64,000 nucleotides of DNA from the NCBI GenBank assembly GCA_022457065.1, contig JAJGBQ010000001.1, forward strand, positions 5,208,001 to 5,272,000, written 5' to 3'. Below, piece by piece: positions 22,789-33,324 of this stretch (position 1 is the first letter of the stretch; the number at the start of each line of letters is the position of its first letter). The notes under the pieces are model-generated. The model ran no database searches and had not been told where the DNA came from. It was given only the letters and a program-made list of their open reading frames with translations. This DNA is from Curvularia sp. ZM96. Its lineage: Eukaryota; Ascomycota; Dothideomycetes; Pleosporales; Pleosporaceae. The position numbers were made by a program, and so were the translations under genes.

Positions 22789-24098
22789 TCAATCGTCCTC
22801 CCACCCCTCATACATATCATACTCATGCCCAAACCCGCCCGGCACCCAGTCCGAAAGCGGCGGCACAAGCGACACACAAAGCGCGAACCCCATGCGCACT
22901 GCCAGCGACGTCCTGGGTAGCAGGAAAATGCACAGCGTGAGCCCGATACGCGGGAGTGCGGAGAAACGCGATGGGCTTTGTACCTGGGCCACCGATAACG
23001 CTGGGGCAAGCTGCTGTTCCTGCTGTCTCTGATCGCGTTCTTGGACCTGCACTGGCTGAGGTTGGTAGACATGTTGCCGCTGCTGCTCCAGCGCCCTACG
23101 CTGGCGCCGCGTGAGACCATCTGCATCCAAGCCGGTGGAACGATGGAAGCCGTCTTGATTGTAGCCTAGGGCATTGTAGTGTGCAGGACCGTATACGGGG
23201 CAGCCGTGCAGACCGGGCCAGGGCTGGCCGCAGATGTAGCAGAAGGAGGCGCCGCAGGGGCAGCTAGGTTTATCTCATTTAGTCTGAGGGTTCATATCAA
23301 AGGGCTAACTAGGGGATTGGGGGGGAAAGAGCAAGGAACGTACGTAATGTGATTGCACGCTTCGGCCAGCTCGATGATTGCGCCGCAGACGAAGCATTTC
23401 TGATACCCCTTTTCGACAACCAGTCGTTGGAATAGGGCGTCTTCATCGTCGTTGGTCCCACACGCGTGATAAAGCGTATTGTCGCGCAAAAGCGCTTTGC
23501 AGCGTACACAAGTCGTCTGTCCGCAAGAGTCGGCCTCGCATATTGCATATGTGATGTTTTTTTGCGGGTCGTCGATATGTTGTGTTGGGTGAAGGAATCT
23601 TGCGCAAGGAGGATTCGCACAGTAAACGCGATGTCTATTCTTCTTTTTTAGTCCTAGGTCTTTTTTTATATGTCTTTAGATAGGGCGATTGAAGACTTAC
23701 TTTGCGAAGACAGTGTACTCTCCCTGCACCTTAGCTAAGTATGCTGATGCTATCTCAACCGGGACATGATGCTCGTAATCGTGTAGCATGAACATTTGAT
23801 TGCAACATCTCGGGGGAAAGAGGCTTTCGTCGTTAGTTGCGTGTTTGAAGTAGCTTGCTATGTCGGCTGCGCAGACGAAGTGCTGGTCGCAAGGTGCTTT
23901 GAGGAGCTTGTCATCCTTTTCTTCAGTGCCGCAGATGACGCAGCTCTTGATAGTCTGGCCTGATTTTCTCAATGAATTAGGCTGGGAGACAGGTAGCTCG
24001 TTGGTAGCAGTTGTGTTATGCCGTTGTATTATCTGCTGTGTGCCGACATAGGCGGAGAATGCGAGAGCAATATTTACAAAGGGTACGATTGTGTCCAT
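22789..24098 (-). CDS. RBR (RING-IBR-RING) E3 ubiquitin ligase
   Basis: RING-between-RING ligases take ubiquitin from an E2 onto a RING2 cysteine and pass it to substrates. Exons inferred: 24098-23701, 23634-23344 and 23263-22789 (introns of 66 and 80 bp), giving 387 residues. RING1 starts at Cys53 (CVICGTEEKDDKLL...CDQHFVCAADI...PRCC). The IBR part follows with YCANPPCARFLHP, CEADSCGQTTCVRCK and HACGTNDD. RING2 is CFVCGAIIELAEACNHITCPCGASFCYICG, where the first Cys of CNHITC would be the catalytic one by analogy with HHARI and parkin. The tail is Gln/Arg-rich, then hydrophobic. A hydrophobic N-terminal stretch (MDTIVPFVNIALAFSAYVG) could be a membrane anchor, or an upstream exon may exist. 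The substrate is unknown. Confidence 0.88.
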
Positions 24099-24843
24099 TG
24101 GAAACCTGCAGCTATTGCGTCAGCACAGGGTCTGTACCACAGTAGACCGATGATTTGAGAGTTTCATACTGTCACGGTATAATCCTATTTAATAGTATGC
24201 TAGTCTTCATACAACGTGGCATGGCGTGAGGAGACAGAGAGGTCACAGAATTCGTCTTCCCAATGAGGCGACACATATTAGCCCTTGTTTTTTCAAGAAG
24301 GACCAGCAAGATGTATAACTGGATTGTGTGTGCAGATCACGCACCTCTCTGCATCCATGGTTTGGGGGTGGAAGGCGAACAAGATGAAGGCATTGGATCT
24401 AGTATCCGACTCTTGTTATCACAGGACCCCTGAGTGGTCAGTATCTGTTTTAGATTTGATTCCCGGCCTATTGCGAGCATGTAGTTTACAAATTACTAGC
24501 TGCTCGAGCGTTGCGGTACGGTACATGAAAGTCTGAACCAACGTCGGTTTGGCCAACCAAAATGTCTCAATTGCTGTGTAAGCGTAATATGGGTCAGGCT
24601 CTAACAGACTGTGCTATGCTGTCAAGAAACGCAGTTCTTAATCAGACGTCTTGTAGCAAAAGTAAAGTTGAACAAATAGATTTGCTGTCTATCAGAAATG
24701 CTGGGTAGTATGTACTGGCTATGACCACTATTTCGAAAGGCCATCCTTCCAAACTGTATCTACTAGGATGTAACTTGTGAGAAAGCCGTCTACCTTACAC
24801 CCAAAACGCCAAACACCTTGCAGCTGTCTGCATAATTCGTCGT
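24099..24843. other. Intergenic region, nothing recognised
   Basis: About 745 bp of AT-rich sequence between two minus-strand genes. It should include the RBR promoter. No gene or RNA was seen. Confidence 0.45.
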
Positions 24844-26775
24844 CTACCTTCTATCGATCCATCTCCCTCCACCTTGTCCAGGCCGGGCGCTGGCCTTCTT
24901 CTCGCTGCCAGAGTATTTGGCCTCTTCTGCCTCCCACTTCTTTCTCTCCTGCCGTCTCCTCGCAGAATACGCCCTGGCAAATTTCCAGGCCTCCGTGTCT
25001 GCCAGATTCCATTGCTCTACCGCCTCCACAACTTTCTTCATGTTCCTGTCCTTGCTCTTGATGGCATCGCGGGCTTTGTTCAGGCGCTCTTGCTCCTTCT
25101 CAACCCACTTGTCGTCAGGTATGTCGACGCCTTGAATGGGCTTAGGGGGCTCCGGACGGGGGAAAATGATGAGCTCAGAATCATTGCTCGCTAAGCTAGG
25201 TTCAGCAGTAGCGGATGCAACCTGGGGTAGGCCAAAGCCGAAAACCCAGTCAAGATCACTTTGGGTGGTGCGTTCAGCTGTCAACCACAGTGAATGTGCA
25301 GGGATTGCTGCTACGAGCTCCTTAAACTTTAGTACGCGAAGCTCCTCGGTGTGGTCGCCTGGGATAGACTTGTCGGTCAATTTCCGGATCCAGAGATCCC
25401 GCTCTGCAATGTTGCGCAGAAAGGTGCTATCCACTGTATCCCGCGTATAATGTAACGAAGTAAGCGTGTATGGATGCGGAACAGTACCGATTGTGAAGAA
25501 CTTGGTGGTGTTGACAAACTCTGGAAACATTTGGAGTTTCATCGCCTTGTTGGCGTCACAGGGCTTACATTTTGGCCGATTGGGTGGGCAAGTCTTGGGC
25601 ATGGGAGAGGCTGGACATTGTGTAAGGTTGCGTGCGATACTGGTTGCTTCAAACATGAGCGCAGTCGTGTGTTCTGGCACGGGCTTCACGATTGTTACGC
25701 CTTCAGGATGTTGCTCCTGCCAGGTCAAATGGAGGTGCGAGTTGATGAGGTTCTCAAGCAGGGTGAGCGCTTCCGCCTGAGTTGTGTTGGTAAGTTTCTC
25801 GGCGATGGTCTTGTACTTGCTGGAGATGGTAGCCGTGTTGTAAGAAGCAATGCCATTAGCCTTGACATCTACTGCCACATCTGCCGAGGCCAGGAGATTT
25901 ACGACTGGCCCGCCCTCTTTGTTGGCTAGCTTGGTTAGTTTATCCTTGTTCGCCGTGACATTCTTCAACAGCTCGTTTTCAGAAAGCTTCTTGATGGCAT
26001 TGTCCACAGCCATCTGTTCTCCGAAAAAGATGGCGTTGTCGAGAGATTGAACTCTTGACAATTTGGGATATTCATTGCGTCGCAAAAAGCTCAGCATGGG
26101 ATTCTCATATTCCGCCATAGGTAGTGCCAGCCAGTTGACGAGAATGCCACCTCTCATGTGTCCCCACGCCAGCCAGCGCATGACCTCTAACTCGATCTTT
26201 GGATCCAGCTTCAGGCGCTGGAAGAGCTGGTACAGTGGGTTGCGCTTGGCTTCATCGCGCGACAGCACGACTGGCTTGAACCCCTGTGCCCACCACGCCC
26301 TCCTCCACGCCAAAAGGAGTCTCTGTTCAGCAGCCGATATATCCTTGTCCTGCTTTGCCGGCGCCTCATAGTAGGTGTAAACTGGAGGTCTTTCGCGCAA
26401 TGGAGGTAGCAGGGCTCTGTTTTCGTCGAGCGTCACCGAAGAAGAGAATGGATTACGCCACTTGAAATCACTGAGCCATTCGATAGCGCCATAGGCACTC
26501 GCGGCAGTGCTGTTGGCTTGAACAGGCGGCTTGTGCGCTGAAGGGCGGAATGGATTGGGCACGGACGGCAGCGAGGGAAGGTCAGGAACGTGTGCTTGGG
26601 GATGCTTTACGGCGTCGGCTACTTGGTCGTAGGTGGGTATGTTGTTGCGTGACGGGGGGCCGTAGAAAGACAGATTGAGCACGACAAAGACGATGAGGAT
26701 GAAAACGAGCTGGAACCTCCTTGGGGGCATTTGGAGCGTGACAGGCCGCCCCATGAAGGTGTGCTGAGTCGGCAT
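24844..26775 (-). CDS. Type II membrane protein, possibly a divergent GT32-like glycosyltransferase
   Basis: Single-exon frame of 643 residues. A short cytosolic N-terminus with basic residues (MPPRRF) precedes one membrane segment at about 21-38 (FQLVFILIVFVVLNLSF), the topology of Golgi glycosyltransferases. A Pro-rich stem follows, then a lumenal domain. Within it, LLAWRRAWWAQGFKPVVLSRDEAKRNPLYQ and EVMRWLAWGHMRGGILVNWLALPMAEYENP resemble the arrangement of GT32/Och1-type enzymes, where an aromatic-rich helix is followed by GG-x-Y-x-D-x-D. Here the DxD position reads VNW, so a metal-binding site is not evident. A Cys-rich loop (CPPNRPKCKPC) and several sequons fit a secretory-pathway location. 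The last ~90 residues are charged and helical. I do not recognise the family with certainty. Confidence 0.7.
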   Translation of the reverse strand: MPTQHTFMGRPVTLQMPPRRFQLVFILIVFVVLNLSFYGPPSRNNIPTYDQVADAVKHPQAHVPDLPSLPSVPNPFRPSAHKPPVQANSTAASAYGAIEWLSDFKWRNPFSSSVTLDENRALLPPLRERPPVYTYYEAPAKQDKDISAAEQRLLLAWRRAWWAQGFKPVVLSRDEAKRNPLYQLFQRLKLDPKIELEVMRWLAWGHMRGGILVNWLALPMAEYENPMLSFLRRNEYPKLSRVQSLDNAIFFGEQMAVDNAIKKLSENELLKNVTANKDKLTKLANKEGGPVVNLLASADVAVDVKANGIASYNTATISSKYKTIAEKLTNTTQAEALTLLENLINSHLHLTWQEQHPEGVTIVKPVPEHTTALMFEATSIARNLTQCPASPMPKTCPPNRPKCKPCDANKAMKLQMFPEFVNTTKFFTIGTVPHPYTLTSLHYTRDTVDSTFLRNIAERDLWIRKLTDKSIPGDHTEELRVLKFKELVAAIPAHSLWLTAERTTQSDLDWVFGFGLPQVASATAEPSLASNDSELIIFPRPEPPKPIQGVDIPDDKWVEKEQERLNKARDAIKSKDRNMKKVVEAVEQWNLADTEAWKFARAYSARRRQERKKWEAEEAKYSGSEKKASARPGQGGGRWIDRR

Positions 26776-27439
26776 GGCGCAATGGCAATGCAGCGGTAGG
26801 AGGAGGCGAAGAAAGAAGAGGAGAGGCGGTTATCGTGACATTGGGAACATGAGGTTTTGTCGAGGCAGGCATAGGCCGATAGCCGTAGATAGTGGGTCTG
26901 AGGATGCTGGCGGGGGACGCGTGGCGCGGTCACCTAACTCGGGTCCAGGAGGCCAAATGTGCAGTGGTGCGAGAGGAGCAGGATGCGTATGCATTCACGG
27001 GCGGGTGAGTGAACAGACATTCGGAAGGATGGCGTCGCCCAAACGAGGGCGACGCGTTGTGCTGACAAGGCAGTTTGCAAGCGGAGCCTGGCGAGTCGAG
27101 GTGCAAGGCTAGCATAGGGCTGATGATACTGGTCTTGGCCTCCCCCGCGCATCCAGCGAGCTGGTGGGGGTCGCCGATGTCGCCAGAGTCTCTAGCATTT
27201 TGACTGGATGCGTCATACCGCGGGACCTTTTTTGAGTGCGCTCCCAATTCTCCTACTCCTCCCCCAAGACACCCATTTTTCGACTGAATAGACATTGGAG
27301 CATTACTTCCATCCACCTCCGACAGCCCTTTTCACTGGGCTGCTCTTCAATTGGCCTCGACCACGCCGTTTCTCTGCATGCGCACAAGCACACGCAACGC
27401 AACACGCAACGCCACTAGATATATCCGTGAGACGTGACA
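26776..27439. promoter_or_regulatory. Divergent promoter region of the type II protein gene and LYS2
   Basis: About 665 bp between opposed start codons. The plus strand is C/T-rich from 27235 to 27420, as expected of the LYS2 leader. No exact TGASTCA general-control element was found. Confidence 0.4.
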
Positions 27440-30400
27440 ATGGCCTCTCTAACCAAGGGGAGCATCCCGGATCCAACGGCGGACCTCCATTGGTCCGACT
27501 TCAAGGGACCAATTCACGAGATATTTGCCAGCAATGCTCGCAAGCACCCTGAGCGGCCATGCGTCGTCGAGACTGCCACAGCAAAGTCTCCAGAACGCAC
27601 ATTTACATACAAGCACATCTTCGAGGCTACGTCAGTACTAGCCCATCACCTTGTTCAAAATGGCGTGCAAAGAGGGGAAGTGGTCATGATCTTTGCCCAT
27701 CGGGGTGTAGATCTTGTCGTCGCTATCATGGCCGTTCTGGCGGCAGGAGCAACCTTCTCAGTCCTAGATCCACTGTAAGCATCCTGTGTCGGGGCTCCAG
27801 GTTTGCGGCTGACAATAGCAAGATACCCCCCAGACCGCCAGTGCATCTACCTCGAAGTCTCCCAGCCGCGCGCCCTCGTGGTCATCGACAAGGCCACGCG
27901 CGAGGCAGGGCCCATCTCGGACCAAGTGCGAGACTACATCAAGGACAACCTACAACTAAGAACAGAAGTTCCCGCTCTAGAGCTCAAGGATGACGGCACA
28001 CTGGTGGGAGGCACTAAGGATGGCAAGGATATACTCGACGAGCAGCAGCAGCTCAAGACCGAGCTGCCCGGCGTACTGGTTGGCCCAGACTCAACGCCAA
28101 CGCTCTCCTTCACATCTGGATCTGAAGGAAAGCCCAAGGGTGTCAAAGGCCGACACTTCTCGCTCACTCACTACTTCCCCTGGATGGCCGAAACTTTTGG
28201 ACTATCTGAGAACGACAAGTTCACGATGCTTTCGGGCATCGCCCACGACCCTATCCAGCGAGACATCTTCACGCCTCTCTTTCTTGGTGCACAGCTACTC
28301 GTTCCCAGCAAGGAAGACATACAGCACGAGAAGCTTGCCGAGTGGATGCGCAAGTATGGCGCGACCGTCACCCATCTCACACCTGCCATGGGCCAGATTC
28401 TCGTCGGAGGTGCATCGGCCGTTTTCCCCAGCCTTCACCATTCCTTCTTCGTGGGCGATCTGTTGATCAAGCGAGACTGCAGGAGACTGCAAAATCTGGC
28501 ACCAAACGTGCGCATTGTCAACATGTACGGAACGACTGAAACACAACGAGCCGTGAGCTACTACGAGCTACCGAGCTGCACGGAAGCGCCCGATTTCCTC
28601 GATACCATTGGCGAGGTCATACCCGCTGGCCGAGGAATGAACAACGTTCAGCTCCTGGTTGTCAACCGCGAAGATCGCAACCAGATTTGCAAGCCTGGCG
28701 AAAGCGGAGAGATCTATGTACGAGCCGGTGGCCTGGCTGAAGAATATCTCGGTCTGCCAGATCTCACAGCCACCAAGTTCATCGACAACTGGTTCGTCGA
28801 CAAGCAAAAGTGGATAGATGAGGACAAGAAACAAGTAGAAAGCCAGGGCGCTGCCGAGCCATGGCGTGAGTTCTACAAAGGCCCTCGAGACAGACTGTAC
28901 CGCTCTGGAGATTTGGGCCACTACTCTGAAGATGGAAACGTTCACTGCACAGGCCGAGTCGACTCGCAAGTCAAGATTCGCGGCTTCCGTATTGAACTTG
29001 GTGAAATCGACTCGCATCTCTCTGCTCACCCACTGGTGCGCGAAAACGTCACATTGCTCAAGCGCGACGCCTATGAAGAGCCAACTCTCGTTAGTAAGTC
29101 AAAGTTGTTATCTGTTTCGCTTGGACAGTGGCTAACGTTTCAGGCTATGTGGTTCCTGAAATGAAGCGATGGTATGACTGGTTAGAAGAGCGTGGCGCAA
29201 AAGAAAACGATGCCACTGGAGACACAAGCATGGTGACACTGCTCAAGCGCTTCAAATACCTACGAGACGACGTGCGGGAGCATCTTAAGAAGAAACTCCC
29301 TGCATATGCAGTACCGTCGGTTATTGTTCCACTGATCCGATTTCCGTTGAATCCAAATGGCAAGATCGACCGGCCCGCACTGCCTTTCCCAGAACCATCC
29401 GATCTAGCAGCCGCAGGTGCCAGGCGACCTTCACAGCTGGGGGCAGCTCTTACGCCGACGGAGAAAACCATGGCCAAGATTTGGGCTGAGCTTCTCGGTG
29501 ATCGTGGGGTATCGGCCGACAGTATCGGCGGAAGCGATTCCTTCTTTGATCTTGGTGGGCACAGTATCATTGCCCAACAGTTGTTTTTCAAGATTCGACA
29601 AGAGTGGAAGGGCATTGATGTGCCCATGACCACAATCTTCCAGTACCCTACATTGCGCGGTTTCTCGGCAAATATTGACCAAGCCATGGACCCGATCGGT
29701 CTGCGTCTGGACACGGCTGAGGCAATAGATGATGACCCTGAGGATGAGGCTTACTCGGCAGATGCCAGAGACTTGGCCGGCCAACTGACGGAGTTCAAGA
29801 CCAGAGAGCCACTGAATCCAAAGGAGGAGGTGCATACCTTCCTTACTGGAGCAACAGGGTTCTTGGGAGCGTACATTCTACGAGACATTCTGTCACGACC
29901 AGGAAAGGTGACTGTACTGGTGCGTGCAAAGGATATTGATTCTGCACTGGGACGAGTGAGGCAGACATGCACAGCGTACGGAATTTGGGAAGACAGCTGG
30001 GAGTCACGACTGGAGCCACTGGTGGGCGATCTGGAGAAGGAAAACTTTGGACTCGAGCCAAACACTTGGAACAAGCTGGTTGACTCGGTTGACGTGGTGA
30101 TTCACAACGGCGCCTTGGTGCACTGGGTGCTGCCATACTCGCGCTTACGAGGAGCCAACGTCTTGTCTACCATGACTGCACTTTCGATGTGTGCTGCCGG
30201 CAAAGCTAAAAACTTTGGCCTCGTCAGCTCCACGTCTGTGCTGGATACGGACTACTTTGTGAAGCTCTCCGAGAAGAGTCTGGCCGAGGGTGGGACGGGT
30301 GTCCCAGAGGCCGACGACCTAGAGGGAGCACGCAAGGGTCTAGGTACAGGCTATGGACAGTCCAAGTGGGCAGCTGAGTATCTTACACGTCAAGCGGGAA

Positions 30401-31077
30401 CAAAGGGCCTGAGTGGATGCGTCATTCGACCCGGATACGTCTTGGGAGACCCAGAGTATGGCACAACGAACACAGACGACTTCTTGGTCCGAATCCTCAA
30501 GGGGTGCATCCAGCTCAAGTCCCGGCCGGACATCACCAACACGATCAACATGGTGCCTGTCACGCATGTTGCTCGGGTTGTCGTGGCGTCGTCGTTCAAC
30601 CCGCCGGTTGCCCCGCTAGGCGTGGCGCAAGTGACCTCACATCCACGTATCACATTCAACGAGTTCTTGGGAGCACTGGAGAAGTTTGGCTACAACGTGC
30701 CCCTTGTGTCGTATGAAGAGTGGAAGCAAAACATGGAGAAGTACGTGGCCGACCGGTCAGGGACCAAGGAGGAGAATGCTCTCCTACCTCTGTACCACTT
30801 TGTGACGGGAGACCTTCCTGCTGACACCAAGGCGCCGGAGCTGGACGACAAGAACGCGGCGGAGGCATTGAAGCGGGACCAGGCATGGACAGGCGAGGAT
30901 TGGAGCCAAGGCGGAGCGGTAACGGAGGACACGGTAGGCGTCTATGTCAGCTACCTGATTGAGCTTGGCTTTATGCCCAAGCCGGAGGCGAAGGGCATCA
31001 AGGAGCTGGTGGTGAGCCGGTTGACGGATGCCATGCGGGAGGGAATGAAGCTGGTGGGCGGACGAAGAGGTGTTTGA
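27440..31077 (+). CDS. LYS2: L-2-aminoadipate reductase (Lys2)
   Basis: Large NRPS-like enzyme that adenylates alpha-aminoadipate, loads it on a carrier domain and reduces it with NADPH to the semialdehyde in fungal lysine synthesis. Exons inferred: 27440-27774, 27823-29093 and 29144-31077 (introns of 48 and 50 bp), giving 1179 residues, close to the family's ~1175. The adenylation domain shows SFTSGSEGKPKGVKGRH, NMYGTTETQ, YRSGDLGHY and GRVDSQVKIRGFRIELGEID. The carrier site is in DSFFDLGGHSIIAQQLF, whose Ser takes phosphopantetheine from Lys5. The reductase domain begins FLTGATGFLGAYILRDIL, with the SDR-like YGQSKWAAEYL. The first ATG at 27440 (MASLTKG) follows an in-frame GTG only, so the start is firm. 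Confidence 0.96.
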
Positions 31078-32315
31078 GACGGGTCATGGCAGGGGCATTT
31101 GATTTTGGGCGTTTGGCAAAAGTAAAAGAAGAGAGTGTTGCTTAGACGATGATAGGTAGGCAGTTTGTATGCTGTTACCTTGGCTGTCATGCGATAGTGT
31201 TGATCCACAAACCTAAGTTCGTTGTGCTTTGACCTGGGAGTCAGCTGACCTTTAATGCCCGAGTGATTACGCCCGGCGTGCGCTGCCAATTGTTCAGAAG
31301 ACGGTTGGCGAAAACTGCCTGCCTGCCTGCCATTCAAAGGGGCATGTACGTATGATGGCATACACCAGAGACGGAGAGAAGATGACGTCGAAGCGATGGA
31401 CGGCTGTGGCCAGGATCCACGGGTAGGTGGTGGGGTGTCGGCAGTGTGCAGTGGTACGGTACGGAAATGGCGGGCACAGGGCAGGTGTGTCGATAGGCAA
31501 AGGCTTGGGCCCACGGCTCTGCTTTTTTTTTTCTTCCTTTCTTTCCATCTCTTTGGACCAAGACACCCGCCGTGTGCCGAGCAACGACGAGAGGTAATTG
31601 ACCGAACGCGTGCTAGGCCAGCTGGCGGCGGTAATAGGCCAGCTGAGCGGTTTTTCCGTCTGGGGAGCCAACGCCAAGCCCAAGATCAACAAGACAGACG
31701 TGGTTTCATCGACGCCTGGGGCCCGGCGAGGGAGGGCGCGCAAGGCTCCTAGGCCAGGCCCAGGCCGGCAGCCCAGCAGGACAAGCCATGGACGGTACGC
31801 CAGCGCGACGCAGCAGCGCCGCGGGTGCAGGTGTTCAACAAAGCCATGGGCGCAGCAGCAGCCGGCCAGCGGAGGCGCTGGGGGTGCAGCTTGGCGGCGC
31901 CTGGGGGCTCGACGGCGAGTTGGGCCAGCAACAGCGGTGCTCAGCGTGGCCGAGCCAGCGTCTTTGGCATGTCACTGCCGCGCATCCCGTCTTCGTCGTG
32001 GCGGCGTGTGGAACAGAGGTGCGCTGCGTCCGCCTGCGTCCGCCTGCGCCGCCCAGCTCGCGCGCTGATTGGCTGTCCCCGTCCTGCGATGGGCTGCCGA
32101 GCCAGAATGCCCAGCCTTGGGGATGAGCGCCAAGCCCAAGACCTTCTCCCAAGGCCTTGAGAGCGTAATTCTATGTAACAAGAGTCTTGCCTCGCCCGGG
32201 GCCAGTCTCCGCCTTCCGCTATAACATGCCCGCCGCCTCATCTCCTCTGTGCCTCTGCCAGCGTCGCTTGATGCCCGTCCGCCCGTGACGCTGAACTCTC
32301 CGATCACTACCGGCA
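31078..32315. other. Intergenic region, GC-rich, no gene recognised
   Basis: About 1.24 kb. The part 31600-32160 is very GC-rich and contains short internal repeats, such as a roughly 10-bp TGCGTCCGCC direct repeat near 32025-32050. The overlapping frames are rich in Arg, Ala and Gly, as expected for non-coding GC-rich DNA. It should contain the promoter of the next gene. Confidence 0.4.
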
Positions 32316-33324
32316 ATGGAAGAACCCCAGCTTCCGCCCGCGCCTGGTTCGCCCGCGCCCACTCCCCAGCGCCTGTCGCACCACCAACACCAACACCATC
32401 ACTACCAACATCGTCTCTCCAACCCCCCGCTCTCCAGCGACCATGTCTACAATGAAAAGGACTCGTATCACCACCACCATCCTCACAGCGTCCGCTCCGA
32501 CCGCCTCAGCAAGTCGAGCCATCGCGGCGCCCACGACTCCGTCATCTCCCACCCCTTCTCGCCAAAGCCCTCGTCGCCGCCGAGCCCCAGCAGCGACAGC
32601 AGCGCCTCGTCCATAAGCCCCCAGCGCACCTCCGCACAAGGGAACCGTCACTCCTCGCAAGTCGAGCGACAATCCCTCTCCTATCCACAAAGGGCCCACA
32701 TCGATCCCGAGAAGCATGCCGCGTCTCTCTCCCACAGCCATTCGCCAAACCGCCTATCGGCACTGCCATCCATCCACGATGCCATTGTATACGACAAGGG
32801 CGCCTATCAAGAGAAAGGCCCCGAAGAAAAGGCCTGGCAGTTGCTGGTAAGAAATACGCGTCGCAGCCTTACACATGTACCGCGTGCTAACCCTCTCTCA
32901 GTTCTGGCTCTGCGGACCCTGCGCCTTCCTTTCCACCGCCATCGCGCTGTGGACACTACTTGCTCTCCTCATCTGCCTCGCACTCTCCCCTCTGCGCCTC
33001 TGCACCACACGCGCACCGCTATCCGAGCAAATCACCTCCTGGCTTGCTCCCTCGCTCAACCTGCAACTGCACATGGTCTACTCGCACGACTCGGCTACCG
33101 GCTACAGCGCCCCCATGCTCGTCGTCATCCACCTCTTTTCGCCCCTCGTCGCCTTTGGCGTCGCCATCGCCGCCTGGACGGCCACCGCCTTTTGGTTCTT
33201 CTCCTGCATCCTCGGTGACCCTGGCGGTCACGACGGCCATAACGACGGCCGCGAGAGCATCGTCGGAGTACGAAACTGGTGGGAGCGATGGCTTTCTCGC
33301 GGTCTGAGGGAGACAGATGCATGA
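32316..33324 (+). CDS. Hypothetical protein with disordered N-terminus and two membrane segments
   Basis: Two exons, 32316-32846 and 32902-33324 (55-bp intron, GTAAGA..CAG with a GCTAAC branch), give 317 residues. The first ~150 residues are low complexity, rich in Ser, Pro, His and Gln, with a His-rich stretch (SHHQHQHHHYQHR). A conserved-looking segment EEKAWQLLFWLCGPCAFLST spans the splice junction. Two hydrophobic helices follow at about 180-205 (FLSTAIALWTLLALLICLAL) and 245-270 (LVVIHLFSPLVAFGVAIAAWTATAFWFFS). The C-terminus is Gly/His then aromatic (GVRNWWERWLSRGL). The keeping of frame across a canonical intron that joins two ordered halves supports a real gene. I do not recognise the family. 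Confidence 0.75.
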
